Source of the DNA: an uncultured Alphaproteobacteria bacterium
GTDB lineage: Bacteria; Pseudomonadota; Alphaproteobacteria; HIMB59; GCA-002718135
Length of the DNA stretch: 46,679 nt
Assembly (NCBI GenBank): GCA_902560675.1
Contig: CACEMP010000011.1
Span: 1-46,679, forward strand
Direction: 5' to 3'
The translations under genes were made by a program, and so were the position numbers. Positions 28,222-37,009 of the stretch are shown piece by piece. The notes under the pieces were generated by a model, which worked only from the letters and a program-made list of their open reading frames with translations, searched no databases and was not told the origin of the DNA. Within the stretch, counting starts at the first letter, position 1, and each line of letters opens with the position of its first letter.

Positions 28222-28802
28222 AAAATGTTAATCACAAAAATACTACCAATTAGTATTACAATAAATAAAATCGTAAGAATATTAAAATATTGATCAATAA
28301 ATCTTTTTACATTTTCTCCATAAAAATACAATAATGTAGCTACTATATAAAATCTCGCACCTCTTGAGATAAATGAACAAATTAAAAAAACTATTACGTT
28401 TAGTTCAAACAAACCGCTTGCAATAGTAATAACTTTAAAAGGAAAAGGTGTAAAACCAGCAATAATTACTATCCAAGCTCCATATAATTTATATAAATTT
28501 TTAAAATTTTCTAAAGCATCTTCCAAGTGGTATAATTCAACTAGTAGTATACCAATACTATTAAATAAAACTAATCCAATTATGTAGCCTAATAAACCTC
28601 CAAATACAGATGAAATTGTACAAATAAATGCAAATAAAAATGCTTTGATTCTATTAGCTAAAATCATTGGTATTAAAATAATATCTGGCGGAATAGGAAA
28701 AAAAGAACTCTCAGCAAAAGAAATTATACTTAAGAACCACGGCGCACTTTTGTGTGATGACTTTTTAAGAGTCCAGTTATAGAGATTTCTAAATATTTTC
28801 AT
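28218..28802 (-). CDS. DedA/YqaA-family membrane protein
   Basis: A 194-residue integral membrane protein of the DedA/VTT superfamily, YqaA-like branch: SAPWFLSIISFAESSFFPIPPD at the start, a glycine-rich GGLLGYIIG re-entrant segment and AGFTPFPFKVITIASG. Members are thought to move lipids or solutes across the inner membrane. The ATG is only 11 nt from the CCA end of tRNA-Leu, in the same direction, so the two are probably cotranscribed. Confidence 0.85.
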   Translation of the reverse strand: MKIFRNLYNWTLKKSSHKSAPWFLSIISFAESSFFPIPPDIILIPMILANRIKAFLFAFICTISSVFGGLLGYIIGLVLFNSIGILLVELYHLEDALENFKNLYKLYGAWIVIIAGFTPFPFKVITIASGLFELNVIVFLICSFISRGARFYIVATLLYFYGENVKRFIDQYFNILTILFIVILIGSIFVINIL

Positions 28803-28813
28803 TTAAAATATAA

Positions 28814-28898
28814 TGGTAGGAGTAGAGGGAATCGAACCCACACCACCGAAGTGACCGGATTTTGAATCCGGCGCGTCTACCAGTTCCGCCATACTCCC
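28814..28898 (-). tRNA. tRNA-Leu (anticodon CAA)
   Basis: Read on the minus strand the 85-nt sequence folds as a class II tRNA. The acceptor GGGAGUA pairs with UACUCCU, followed by discriminator A and an encoded CCA (28814-28816). The D-loop has CUGGUAGACG, the anticodon stem is CCGGA/UCCGG with loop UUCAAAA (anticodon CAA, reads UUG), there is a long variable arm, and the T-arm has GGGUUCGAUUCCC. The long variable arm and anticodon make it leucine. Confidence 0.97.
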
Positions 28899-29036
28899 AT
28901 ATTATTTTCCTTAGTATTTATAGGTTTTTAAATCTAAATCTATCAATTTATAAAACATTTTCTGATTCACAGGGAATCAATAGGGAATCTCAAATTAGAT
29001 ATTATTTTAATGAAAAAATATCTTTATAAATAAATA

Positions 29037-29864
29037 ATGAAATTAATTTATTTTTTTATAATGATAACTTTTTTAAGTTTTGAGTTAAATGCTCAAGGAT
29101 TGATTGCAGGAACATATCACTCTGATGGATCAATCACTGACAACAATGGTAAAGTTATAAGAAAAAGTTATGCTGATAGATACCAAGAGGCTTTGGATAA
29201 GTTTAATAATGGTGAGGAAATTGAAGATTGGCCTACTGTTAAAAAAAATAAAAAAGGAAAGACTTTCGGAAAAAAGGGTTTCTTTGGTGAAAATATTCTT
29301 GAAGAGGGAGCGCCACTTTTAGCTATAGACAAAGTAAGCGGATCAAAGGATGAAATATTAAATAACATTGCTAAGCAAAATGGTTATGTAAACGAAGATA
29401 TTTTAAAATTATCATTAGTTGCAAACTCAAGTGAAGAATTTAAAATTGAAAATAATATTTCCAATGAAGCATTTGAAGCATTAAATAATTCATATCAGAA
29501 GTTAGTAGCAGCAGGTATTTTAGGTGAAAATTTTTCAGACTTTGACGATTTATCTAGTTTAATTTCTAATACTGGTATTGATCCAGAAACCGGTAATGCT
29601 ATTCTAGCACCTGATGATGGTATAGTTACAGGAGGATTAGTTAATGATGAAGATATCCAAATTGAAGGTATAGATCCAGGAGCAAGTTTAGCTGAAATAG
29701 CTGAAAGCTTAGATCTTGATTCATCTTTGGTTACAAGTAAAGCCATGGCAGAAACATTATCTGCGGTAGCTAATGAAGTTTCAAATGATGTGGGTTCTGA
29801 AGATCCAAATACTGGACCGGCGATTGATCCAAATACAGGAAGCGCACCTTTGCCAGCTGAATAA
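29037..29864 (+). CDS. Secreted acidic protein of unknown function
   Basis: A 275-residue protein with a clear signal peptide (hydrophobic residues 3-16, cleavage likely near NAQG at 18-21). The N-terminal third of the mature part is lysine-rich (KKNKKGKTFGKKGFFGEN); the remainder is acidic and rich in Asp, Asn, Ser and Gly. Three DP(E/N)TG units occur, two close together at the C-terminus, reminiscent of acidic calcium-binding repeats. I do not recognise the family. The ATG has no ribosome site; TATAAA ends 6 nt before it, so the message may be leaderless. It opens the accessory section right of tRNA-Leu. Confidence 0.7.
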   Translation: MKLIYFFIMITFLSFELNAQGLIAGTYHSDGSITDNNGKVIRKSYADRYQEALDKFNNGEEIEDWPTVKKNKKGKTFGKKGFFGENILEEGAPLLAIDKVSGSKDEILNNIAKQNGYVNEDILKLSLVANSSEEFKIENNISNEAFEALNNSYQKLVAAGILGENFSDFDDLSSLISNTGIDPETGNAILAPDDGIVTGGLVNDEDIQIEGIDPGASLAEIAESLDLDSSLVTSKAMAETLSAVANEVSNDVGSEDPNTGPAIDPNTGSAPLPAE

Positions 29865-29989
29865 TTAAAACAAAAAGATAATAAAATTCTCACTTTTTAA
29901 AACTACAGTGATATAGGTAAATAGTATCTATGAAATTAAAAGTATTATTTTATTGGTATACCTAGATAAATAATACCCCTGCCATCAAA

Positions 29990-30877
29990 TTACAAATTTA
30001 TGAATTCAATTATCTTGTCTACTGAACTATTGATTATATAAGAAGATCCAAAATTTGATAAATGATGTCTATCACTAAAAATCCATTTATCATCTATCCT
30101 AGTGTAACAAATTTGATTTTTACAAATATAATCGTTTGGATTAATAAAATATTTAGTAATTTTAGAAGTATTATTTAATACAGCATGGTTGATTTTTTCA
30201 TAATATTCATAAAGCTTATCAGTTTTATGAAAACTTTTTAAACATCTATCAATTTTAAAGTATTTATAAACTGCATTATCAGACAAACATATTTCTATAC
30301 TATGATGTTGTATTTCTATGTTATCTAAAAAGATTAAGATTTTAAGTGGAAATTTGAAATTTTCTAAAAATTTATTAATTTTATTCTCTATTTGCTCATT
30401 ATGTATCGAATTATAGAGTTCCCATTTATAACTAAAAACAATTTTATCAATTTTATTTCTTTTAATATAAGATGTTAGTTTTGCGATTAATTCATTACAT
30501 TTTTTTAAATTTGGATAATTATCAATAATATTACAGTCTGTCGGTAGTTGGAATATAGCAAACCCAATTTTTTCTTTTTTTGATAATTCATTCAAACCAT
30601 AATAATAATGTCTTGCGTGACTATCTCCAACAATTATCATTTTGTTATCATATTTATTTAGATTAGTAATTTCACACAAATATTTTCCTTCAGATATTAC
30701 AATGTCACATCCTTTTCCACCAAATTCAAATCCAGTATTAATACTTATTCCTGCACTTTCTACTTTTAAATAAACATCAAAATCTGTTTTATTAATTAAT
30801 GTATTTTCAATTTTTATAAATGTAATAATTAGTAATAAGAAATATATAAAAATCAAAAATCTATTTTTTAAAATCAT
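29990..30877 (-). CDS. SGNH-domain protein (OafA C-terminal-like), membrane anchored
   Basis: A 295-residue protein with one N-terminal transmembrane helix (about 6-22) and an SGNH hydrolase-like domain: IIVGDSHARHY (82-91) holds the serine of block I, and SDRHHLSNFGS near residue 270 holds the Asp-x-x-His pair of block V. This is the domain that normally forms the C-terminal, periplasmic half of OafA/AT3 acyltransferases acting on O-antigen. Here it is a separate gene that overlaps the acyltransferase gene by 17 bp in another frame. It would transfer acyl groups to surface polysaccharide. Confidence 0.8.
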   Translation of the reverse strand: MILKNRFLIFIYFLLLIITFIKIENTLINKTDFDVYLKVESAGISINTGFEFGGKGCDIVISEGKYLCEITNLNKYDNKMIIVGDSHARHYYYGLNELSKKEKIGFAIFQLPTDCNIIDNYPNLKKCNELIAKLTSYIKRNKIDKIVFSYKWELYNSIHNEQIENKINKFLENFKFPLKILIFLDNIEIQHHSIEICLSDNAVYKYFKIDRCLKSFHKTDKLYEYYEKINHAVLNNTSKITKYFINPNDYICKNQICYTRIDDKWIFSDRHHLSNFGSSYIINSSVDKIIEFINL

Positions 30878-31874
30878 AAAATTTTTTTTCTATATAGTGA
30901 TAGTTTAATATTGATAATGAAATTATTAAAAATAATAAAATTAAATAATCTATAAGTATTAACTTTTCAGCTACTACATATCCATAAAATATAATTATTG
31001 GATAATGAAATAGATATAATGAATAACTTATTTTACCTAAATAATTTATATAGGTATTATCAAAACGAACCCAATCTTTTACTTTCTGATGTTTTATTAT
31101 TATTATACCTACGGCTAAACTAATTACAATAATCTCTATATTAAAGAACAAAATATTAATCTTAACTATATTGAATTGTATCAATAATAAATAAATGTAA
31201 GAAATATAGAGAAAAATTGAAGGTATTAAGTTGTTTAATTTATTTCTAAAATAATAAAAAATACTTCCAATAAAGAATTCATTAAATCTTAAATTTGAAT
31301 AGAAACTTGTTCTTTCAAAATTATTGAAAAAATAATAATTCAAAAAACTAAATAATGAAAAAACTACAAAAGCTATTATTAAACTATATTCAGGTTTTTT
31401 AAAAAATTTTTTTACTATGATAAACAATAAGGGATAAAAAATATAAAATTGAAGTTCCAAACCAATAGTCCAAAGGTGTAGAAGAGGTCTATAAATATTT
31501 TCTAAGTCAAAATAATCAGTATTAAAATAAAAGTAATAATTAGAAACACCTAGTAGTGAAAAAAAAATTTGGTTTTGTAAATCTTCAAAATGATTTGGAC
31601 TTAAAATAAAAAAACCTAATAATAATGTAAATAGACATACTACAGTAAGTCCTGGAAATATTCTTTTTAATCTTCTGCTAAAGTAATGTTTAAAAAAATT
31701 TTTTTCATTTTTAGAATATTTTTCAACTATTTTTGCAATTAAATATCCACTTATTACAAAAAAAATATCTACTCCTATAAAACCGTTCGTAAATATTTCT
31801 TGATTTAAATGAAATAATAATACCAAAAGGACAGAATAGCCTCTAAGTGCTGTAATTGATTTTATGTTATCCAC
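30861..31874 (-). CDS. Acyltransferase-3 family (OafA-type) membrane protein
   Basis: A 337-residue polytopic protein, about ten predicted helices. ALRGYSVLLVLLFHLN carries the essential Arg11 and His22, and GFIGVDIFFVISGYLI follows; both are diagnostic for AT3 proteins that pass acyl groups across the inner membrane. The SGNH domain that normally follows is encoded by the next gene. An A8 run near the end of this gene (30882-30889) lies where one skipped base would fuse both reading frames. It follows the sulfotransferase gene directly. Confidence 0.88.
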   Translation of the reverse strand: MDNIKSITALRGYSVLLVLLFHLNQEIFTNGFIGVDIFFVISGYLIAKIVEKYSKNEKNFFKHYFSRRLKRIFPGLTVVCLFTLLLGFFILSPNHFEDLQNQIFFSLLGVSNYYFYFNTDYFDLENIYRPLLHLWTIGLELQFYIFYPLLFIIVKKFFKKPEYSLIIAFVVFSLFSFLNYYFFNNFERTSFYSNLRFNEFFIGSIFYYFRNKLNNLIPSIFLYISYIYLLLIQFNIVKINILFFNIEIIVISLAVGIIIIKHQKVKDWVRFDNTYINYLGKISYSLYLFHYPIIIFYGYVVAEKLILIDYLILLFLIISLSILNYHYIEKKFYDFKK

Positions 31875-32737
31875 TAATAATCAGTAATTATTTCTCTCTG
31901 TAAATCATTAATGGCATTTTTAATTTCAAAGAGTCTATTTTTTTCAAAAAAAATATCTTTTTTATTATTAATTTTTATTTCATTATTGAACAACAAATAT
32001 ATTTTATTTTTCCTCAAGATTTCTTTTTTATCAAAACTTTCTGAAACACTATTTTTAATATGTGAATATAATTTAACATCCAAAGAATTATAATGTGAAA
32101 TTATTTCTTTATTCTGATTTATTTCAAAAAAATTACCCTTTGATTGTTGTGTCCACTGATACAAAACATTAGGAAAATCAAATTTAGAAATAAGATAATT
32201 AATTAAAAAATTAATCTTTGTAATATCAACAACTAAATCAATTTCCCTTTCAAGAATATTTATTGCTTCATCCAAATTTTTCTCATTTAAATCTTTTGAT
32301 TGTATATTCATCAAATTATTTTTTGAAAATAATCGGGTAATCAAATTTAAAGGTACTAATTCTTTCTCTAAACATTCTTCTAAACTAATATTTTGTTTTA
32401 TTCTTTTCCTATGTATCTCATGATTTATATGTGAAATAAATCTTTCAACTGGATCCCTTATTACTGTAACTAAAAATCTATTTTGAAAATATTTCGTATA
32501 ATAATATGGAATATGACCATAAATGAAATCATAATTTTTTTTCAAAAAATAATTTTTATTTTTTTCAAAACTTATTTTTTTTAATCTATGATAATCTTTT
32601 GATTGCCATAAAAATAAATGTGCTAGTATATTTGTTACCGTAGTTCCCCCACATTTAGGTATGTGAAAAAAAAGTATCTTTTTATTTATAGTCTTTGTCT
32701 TATAACCTTCACATAAGTAATATTTATTATTTTTCAT
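31874..32737 (-). CDS. Sulfotransferase family protein
   Basis: This protein has the 5'-phosphosulfate-binding loop FFHIPKCGGTTV near its N-terminus and the 3'-phosphate-binding motif VIRDPVERFISHIN, so it should use PAPS to sulfate a carbohydrate or similar acceptor. The length is 287 residues from the ATG at 32737, or 293 from 32755; the shorter start gives an 11-bp overlap with sufE. The composition is very AT-rich with many Lys, Asn and Ile codons. Grouped with acyltransferase genes it probably modifies surface polysaccharide. Confidence 0.82.
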   Translation of the reverse strand: MKNNKYYLCEGYKTKTINKKILFFHIPKCGGTTVTNILAHLFLWQSKDYHRLKKISFEKNKNYFLKKNYDFIYGHIPYYYTKYFQNRFLVTVIRDPVERFISHINHEIHRKRIKQNISLEECLEKELVPLNLITRLFSKNNLMNIQSKDLNEKNLDEAINILEREIDLVVDITKINFLINYLISKFDFPNVLYQWTQQSKGNFFEINQNKEIISHYNSLDVKLYSHIKNSVSESFDKKEILRKNKIYLLFNNEIKINNKKDIFFEKNRLFEIKNAINDLQREIITDY

Positions 32738-33149
32738 CAATGTAAGACTTTGCATATTCTTTAATCTTTTCTAACATTGAATAAACTCCATTCCTTCTAC
32801 CAGGTGTTAATAAGCTTTCTAACTGCAAAACTTTTAAATAAGAAAAATCAGAGCTAATTATTTCTTCTGGACTTCTATTTCCATAAATATCACATAAGAT
32901 TGTTACCATTCCTTTAGATATAAATGCGTCAGAGTCTGAGTGAAAACAAATCTTATCTTTATTTTTATAAGGTACAAGCCATACTTGAGCTTGGCAGCCA
33001 GATACTTTGAATGTATCGTTTCTATATTCTTCTGGAAAATTTTTTGCGTTTTTCGATTGGTCAATTAAAAATTTATATTTATCCATTCCATCATCAAAAA
33101 GTTCTAAGCTTTCTTTATAATAATTAATTCTGTCTTTAATTGTTGTCAT
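32727..33149 (-). CDS. sufE: SufE family sulfur acceptor
   Basis: SufE accepts persulfide sulfur from the cysteine desulfurase SufS for Fe-S cluster assembly. The 140-residue protein has the acceptor Cys52 in VSGCQAQVWL and the C-terminal LTPGRRNGVYSMLEKIKEYA seen throughout the family. It is not with other suf genes here; it lies between galT (14-bp overlap) and the sulfotransferase gene. It could be the general cell SufE, and its placement may be accidental. Confidence 0.9.
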   Translation of the reverse strand: MTTIKDRINYYKESLELFDDGMDKYKFLIDQSKNAKNFPEEYRNDTFKVSGCQAQVWLVPYKNKDKICFHSDSDAFISKGMVTILCDIYGNRSPEEIISSDFSYLKVLQLESLLTPGRRNGVYSMLEKIKEYAKSYIDEK

Positions 33150-34194
33150 TAAAAAAATATCTTAACTCTTTTGCACTATCCTCAGGTAATACATCCATTA
33201 TAAATACACCAGCCAAAGACTCCGATCCAGCCAAGATTTTAGGCTTATCTCCATGTCGAAGAGGTGGATAAAATTCAACATGAAAATGGAATTTGTTATC
33301 TTCAAAAAAAGGTGATGCATGTAATCCCATAATATATGGGCACTTTCTACCTAAAAATCTATCATATCCCTTTACAACATTTTGAAGACATTCTGCAAAA
33401 TCCTTTATTTCTTTCAAACCAAATTGCCAAGGACCTGGAAATTGTTTTTTTGGAATAATCCATACTTCATAGGCATATCTTGCAAAAGGTGGAATAGCTG
33501 CAATAAAATTTTCATTTTTATAAACAAAATATTTATCTTCTAATTCATCTATAATTTTCATAATAAAATTTTCATTTTTAAATGCTTCTAATTCTTTTGA
33601 TATTACAGGAGGAATAAATGGATATGCATATATTTGTCCATGAGGATGATGAAGTGTAACACCACATTCTTTACCTCTGTTTTCAAAAGGTAAAACATAT
33701 TTTACTTCATCCATTTTCATTAATTCTTTATATCTATCTACCCATACATGAGTAAGTAGCTCAATTCTTTCTAAAGGCATCTCCGCAATTGTATTTGTGT
33801 GTTCAGATGCATAAACTACCACTTCACAACAGCCTTTTGATGCTTTTGTTTCTAATTTTTCTAAATTTATCTTTTCTGCATTAGAATTAAAGCTTGGCCA
33901 TCTATTTGGGAAAACTGCAATTTCAAAATCTGAAAATGGAATTTCAGTAGGAAAATCCAAATCCTTTCCTGGGCATAAAGGACAATATTCTTTTGGTGGA
34001 AATGAAGTTCTATTTTTTCTTTCTGATGAGTATGTTACCCATTCTTGCCTTGCTGGATTCCAACGCATGTGAGGCTTTGGTATTTCATTTATTTGAATTT
34101 GCTCTGATGGTTCTTCATTATGATTTTTAAAACCAAATAAAAGTAAATTTTTTTTATCATTTCTTATAAAATTTCTTTTAAAAATTTTGTTCAT
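33136..34194 (-). CDS. galT: Galactose-1-phosphate uridylyltransferase
   Basis: GalT exchanges UMP between UDP-glucose and galactose-1-phosphate in the Leloir pathway. The 352-residue protein has CPLC (71-74) as zinc ligands, FPNRWPSFN, and the active-site HHPHGQIYAYPF (182-193) with the HPH histidine that becomes uridylylated. It overlaps galE by 17 bp and sufE by 14 bp, so the three form one leftward unit. No galK is in the window. Confidence 0.95.
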   Translation of the reverse strand: MNKIFKRNFIRNDKKNLLLFGFKNHNEEPSEQIQINEIPKPHMRWNPARQEWVTYSSERKNRTSFPPKEYCPLCPGKDLDFPTEIPFSDFEIAVFPNRWPSFNSNAEKINLEKLETKASKGCCEVVVYASEHTNTIAEMPLERIELLTHVWVDRYKELMKMDEVKYVLPFENRGKECGVTLHHPHGQIYAYPFIPPVISKELEAFKNENFIMKIIDELEDKYFVYKNENFIAAIPPFARYAYEVWIIPKKQFPGPWQFGLKEIKDFAECLQNVVKGYDRFLGRKCPYIMGLHASPFFEDNKFHFHVEFYPPLRHGDKPKILAGSESLAGVFIMDVLPEDSAKELRYFFNDNN

Positions 34195-35158
34195 TAACTT
34201 TCTTTTCCCAATTCACTGACGATTTAATTATTTTTGCAAGATCATTGTATTTAGGTTCCCATTTTATATTTTTTTGTAATTTTGATATATCTGAAACTAG
34301 TTTTTCTACATCTCCATCTCTTTTTTGAGAAAAAGAAAATTTTATTTTATTTTGATATATTTCATTAGCTTTATTAATAACATCTAGTACTGAAAAACCT
34401 TTTCCATATCCACAATTAAATAAATCTGATTTTGAGTATTCTAATAAATATTTAGTAACCTCTAAATGTATATCTGCTAAATCACTTACATGAATATAAT
34501 CTCTTATTGCTGTGCCATCAGGAGTATTATAGTTAGAGCCATAAACTTCAATGATATTTTTTTTTCCTACAGCAACTTCACTTAAAATTTTTATTAAGTG
34601 AGTAGATTTTTTAGAAACTTGTCCCGATCTTAATTTTTCATCAGCACCAGCAACATTAAAATATCGTAAAATGATAAATTTAAAATGTTCTTTATGTAAC
34701 ATTAAATACTCCTCTGTTTTTATTTTAGATTCCGCATATGGATTTTGAGGGTATAATTTATCATTTTCTGTAACAATATTTTTTTTTGAATTACCATAGG
34801 CAGAAGCGGTTGAAGAAAAAATAATTTTATTCAAGTTGTTATCTTTACAAGTATTGAATAATGTAATTGAATTTTTAGTATTGTTATAAAAGTATTTTTC
34901 AGGATATTTGACGGATTCTTCTACTTTAATAAAACCGGCAAAGTGCATTAATGCATCAAATTTATTTTTTTTTATTATTTCTGAAATTTTTCCAACTTCA
35001 TTAACATTACATTCAGTAAAATTGGCATTATTTGGTATTAAGTTTATATTCCCAGTTGAAAGATCATCAATTATATGAACTTTGTGACCATTGTCTAACA
35101 AAGATAATGCAACATGACTACCAATATAACCAGCTCCACCCGTTAGAAGTATATTCAT
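34178..35158 (-). CDS. galE: UDP-glucose 4-epimerase
   Basis: GalE interconverts UDP-galactose and UDP-glucose. The 326-residue protein starts with the Rossmann motif LLTGGAGYIGSHVALSLLDNGH, has DDLSTGN, the catalytic PYAESKIKTEEY (YxxxK), FNVAGAD and the C-terminal CGYGKGFSVLDVI of true GalE. It is the first gene of the galE-galT-sufE-sulfotransferase-acyltransferase row, so it may serve both galactose use and UDP-galactose supply for surface sugars. A 124-bp gap separates it from the divergent amidohydrolase gene. Confidence 0.94.
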   Translation of the reverse strand: MNILLTGGAGYIGSHVALSLLDNGHKVHIIDDLSTGNINLIPNNANFTECNVNEVGKISEIIKKNKFDALMHFAGFIKVEESVKYPEKYFYNNTKNSITLFNTCKDNNLNKIIFSSTASAYGNSKKNIVTENDKLYPQNPYAESKIKTEEYLMLHKEHFKFIILRYFNVAGADEKLRSGQVSKKSTHLIKILSEVAVGKKNIIEVYGSNYNTPDGTAIRDYIHVSDLADIHLEVTKYLLEYSKSDLFNCGYGKGFSVLDVINKANEIYQNKIKFSFSQKRDGDVEKLVSDISKLQKNIKWEPKYNDLAKIIKSSVNWEKKVNEQNF

Positions 35159-35282
35159 TATTAATATTATTAAATTATATTAACTTATAAAAGTAGAAAA
35201 TAAATTTTTACACACACACATTTAGCTACATTTAATGTAAAAAAATATTCACAATTGTTATATATGTGATATTTTCTTAATT

Positions 35283-36122
35283 ATGGAATTAATAGATACA
35301 CACCAACACTTAGTATATCGTGATCAGGCATCTTACGGATGGGCTAAAGGTATAGAAGCACTGTCAGGAAATTTTACACTAGATGACTATAAAAATCTTA
35401 CAAAAGGTTTTGATATTAAAGGAACTCTTTTCATGGAAACTGGAGTTGATGATCCAGACTACAAAAATGAAGCAAATTTTGTTAAATCACTTATGGATAA
35501 CCCTAATAGCGGTATCAAAGGTTTGATTGTTTCAATAAGACCAGAAGAAGATAATGGTTTTGATCCCTGGTTGGAGGAAACAATTGAAATGAAAGCTGCT
35601 GGTTATAGAAGGATACTTCATACTATGCCAGATGAGACCTCTCAATCACTAACTTTTAGAAACAATGTAAAAAAAATTGGTGCAGCAGGAAAACCTTTTG
35701 ATATTTGCTACTTACCTACTCAATTAAAAATTGCTTCTGAATTGGCAAAAGAATGTGATCAAATGGATTTAGTTTTAAATCATTGTGGAGTACCTTCAAT
35801 TGCTGCTGGTGAAATTGATCAATGGGGAAAAGATATAAAATCTCTTTCAGAATGCCCAAATGTAACTTGTAAATTATCTGGTCTAATGGCGTATTGTGCA
35901 CCAGAAACTTCTTCTTACGAAACTATAAAACCATATGTTGATCATGTTCTAGAATGCTTTGGGCCAGACAGAATGGTTTGGGGTAGTGACTGGCCTGTTG
36001 TAAATCTTGGTAAAGGTATTCAAGAGTGGATAAATGTTACACATACTATTTTAGGTAATCTTTCAGATGATGAAGCAAAGAAGGTTGCAAGTTCAAATGC
36101 AGAACGAATATATAAGATTTAA
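35283..36122 (+). CDS. COG3618 amidohydrolase, likely L-rhamnono/fucono-lactonase
   Basis: A 279-residue TIM-barrel metal hydrolase of the amidohydrolase-2 group. DTHQHLVYRD (5-14) gives the HxH metal motif, VLNHCG the later histidine, and MVWGSDWPVVN near residue 235 the aspartate that is characteristic of COG3618. This family contains L-fuconolactonase and L-rhamnono-lactonase, and the nearby mutarotase and rhamnonate dehydratase fit a lactone-opening step. 2-pyrone-dicarboxylate-type lactonases are the alternative. It is a single rightward gene with a short leader and no ribosome site. Confidence 0.85.
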   Translation: MELIDTHQHLVYRDQASYGWAKGIEALSGNFTLDDYKNLTKGFDIKGTLFMETGVDDPDYKNEANFVKSLMDNPNSGIKGLIVSIRPEEDNGFDPWLEETIEMKAAGYRRILHTMPDETSQSLTFRNNVKKIGAAGKPFDICYLPTQLKIASELAKECDQMDLVLNHCGVPSIAAGEIDQWGKDIKSLSECPNVTCKLSGLMAYCAPETSSYETIKPYVDHVLECFGPDRMVWGSDWPVVNLGKGIQEWINVTHTILGNLSDDEAKKVASSNAERIYKI

Positions 36123-37006
36123 TGTTTTAAAGCCCCCATTGTCATTCCAGCAATAAACCATCTTTGAAAAACTGCAAAAATTATCATTACAGGAATTATT
36201 GTAATCATAACTGATGCGCTGTAAGTACCAATGTTTACTTGATACCTACTTGTACCAATTTTTGCCAAGCCAACAGGAACCGTATGGATTGTTGGATCTT
36301 GCATGAATATCATAGCGTAAATAAATTCATTCCAAGTATCTAAAAATAATAATATTACACAAGTTGCAATAGCTGGTTTAGCAAGTGGTAAGAGAACTTT
36401 CATTAATAATTGAAAATCAGACGCACCATCAACAGTTCCAGCTTCAGTCAACTCATAGGGAATTTGTTCGTAAAACATTCTTAAAATTAAAATTCCTATT
36501 GGAATTAAAAAGCCAGCATATGCAAGAATAACAGCTTGATATGTGTTAATTATACCAAGATAAATTAAAATATAAAAAAGTGGAATTAGTAACACCTGAG
36601 CTGGCATTGCAACACTTGCTATCATTACATTGTATAAACTTTCTTTTAAAGGAAAGCGTAGATGACTAAATGCAAACGCAGCAAATATAGACATAGAAAT
36701 TATTAAAGTTACTGAAAGTGAAGTAACCACGGCACTATTTAAAAACATTCTAGGAAAAGAAACTTTTAATTTTTGTTCAGCATTAACAAATGCATCAATA
36801 TAATTTGCAAAGGAGAATTCATAAGGTATTAAAAAATATCTTGCACTATACACGGTTTCTGGAGACCTTACAGATAGTGATAAAGTATAAAGTAATGGAA
36901 AAATAATTATAATAATAAAAAATAAAACAACAATTCTTGTAATGATATAGAAAATTGGACTTCTTTTAAAACTAGCACCGTAGTTATTTATTTTATTTGT
37001 TTCCAT
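36119..37006 (-). CDS. Sugar ABC transporter permease, MalG type
   Basis: A 295-residue CUT1-family permease with six predicted helices. The cytoplasmic EAA loop EAGTVDGASDFQLLMKVLLPLAKPA near residue 195-220 would dock on the ABC ATPase. It follows the first permease by 3 bp and is the last gene of the binding protein-permease-permease operon at 36119-39223. Its stop overlaps that of the lactonase gene by 4 bp. No ATPase gene follows, so an ATPase made elsewhere must be used. Confidence 0.92.
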   Translation of the reverse strand: METNKINNYGASFKRSPIFYIITRIVVLFFIIIIIFPLLYTLSLSVRSPETVYSARYFLIPYEFSFANYIDAFVNAEQKLKVSFPRMFLNSAVVTSLSVTLIISMSIFAAFAFSHLRFPLKESLYNVMIASVAMPAQVLLIPLFYILIYLGIINTYQAVILAYAGFLIPIGILILRMFYEQIPYELTEAGTVDGASDFQLLMKVLLPLAKPAIATCVILLFLDTWNEFIYAMIFMQDPTIHTVPVGLAKIGTSRYQVNIGTYSASVMITIIPVMIIFAVFQRWFIAGMTMGALKH

Positions 37007-37009
37007 AAA

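Noticed and set aside
28814-29036. tRNA-Leu as the attachment site of an integrated element
   Set aside because: No integrase is present, the octamer repeats are on the 5' side of the tRNA and not at its 3' end, and the genes on the 3' side are ordinary housekeeping genes.
29942-29976. A/T-only hairpin between the secreted protein and SGNH genes as a bidirectional terminator
   Set aside because: The arms (GTATTATTT and AAATAATAC with a bulge) have few G/C pairs and no T run; it is too weak in this AT-rich DNA to call.
35246-35272. TCACA/TGTGA palindrome before the lactonase gene as a CRP site
   Set aside because: The half-sites are in the inverted order (TCACA first) relative to a CRP site and the spacing does not fit.
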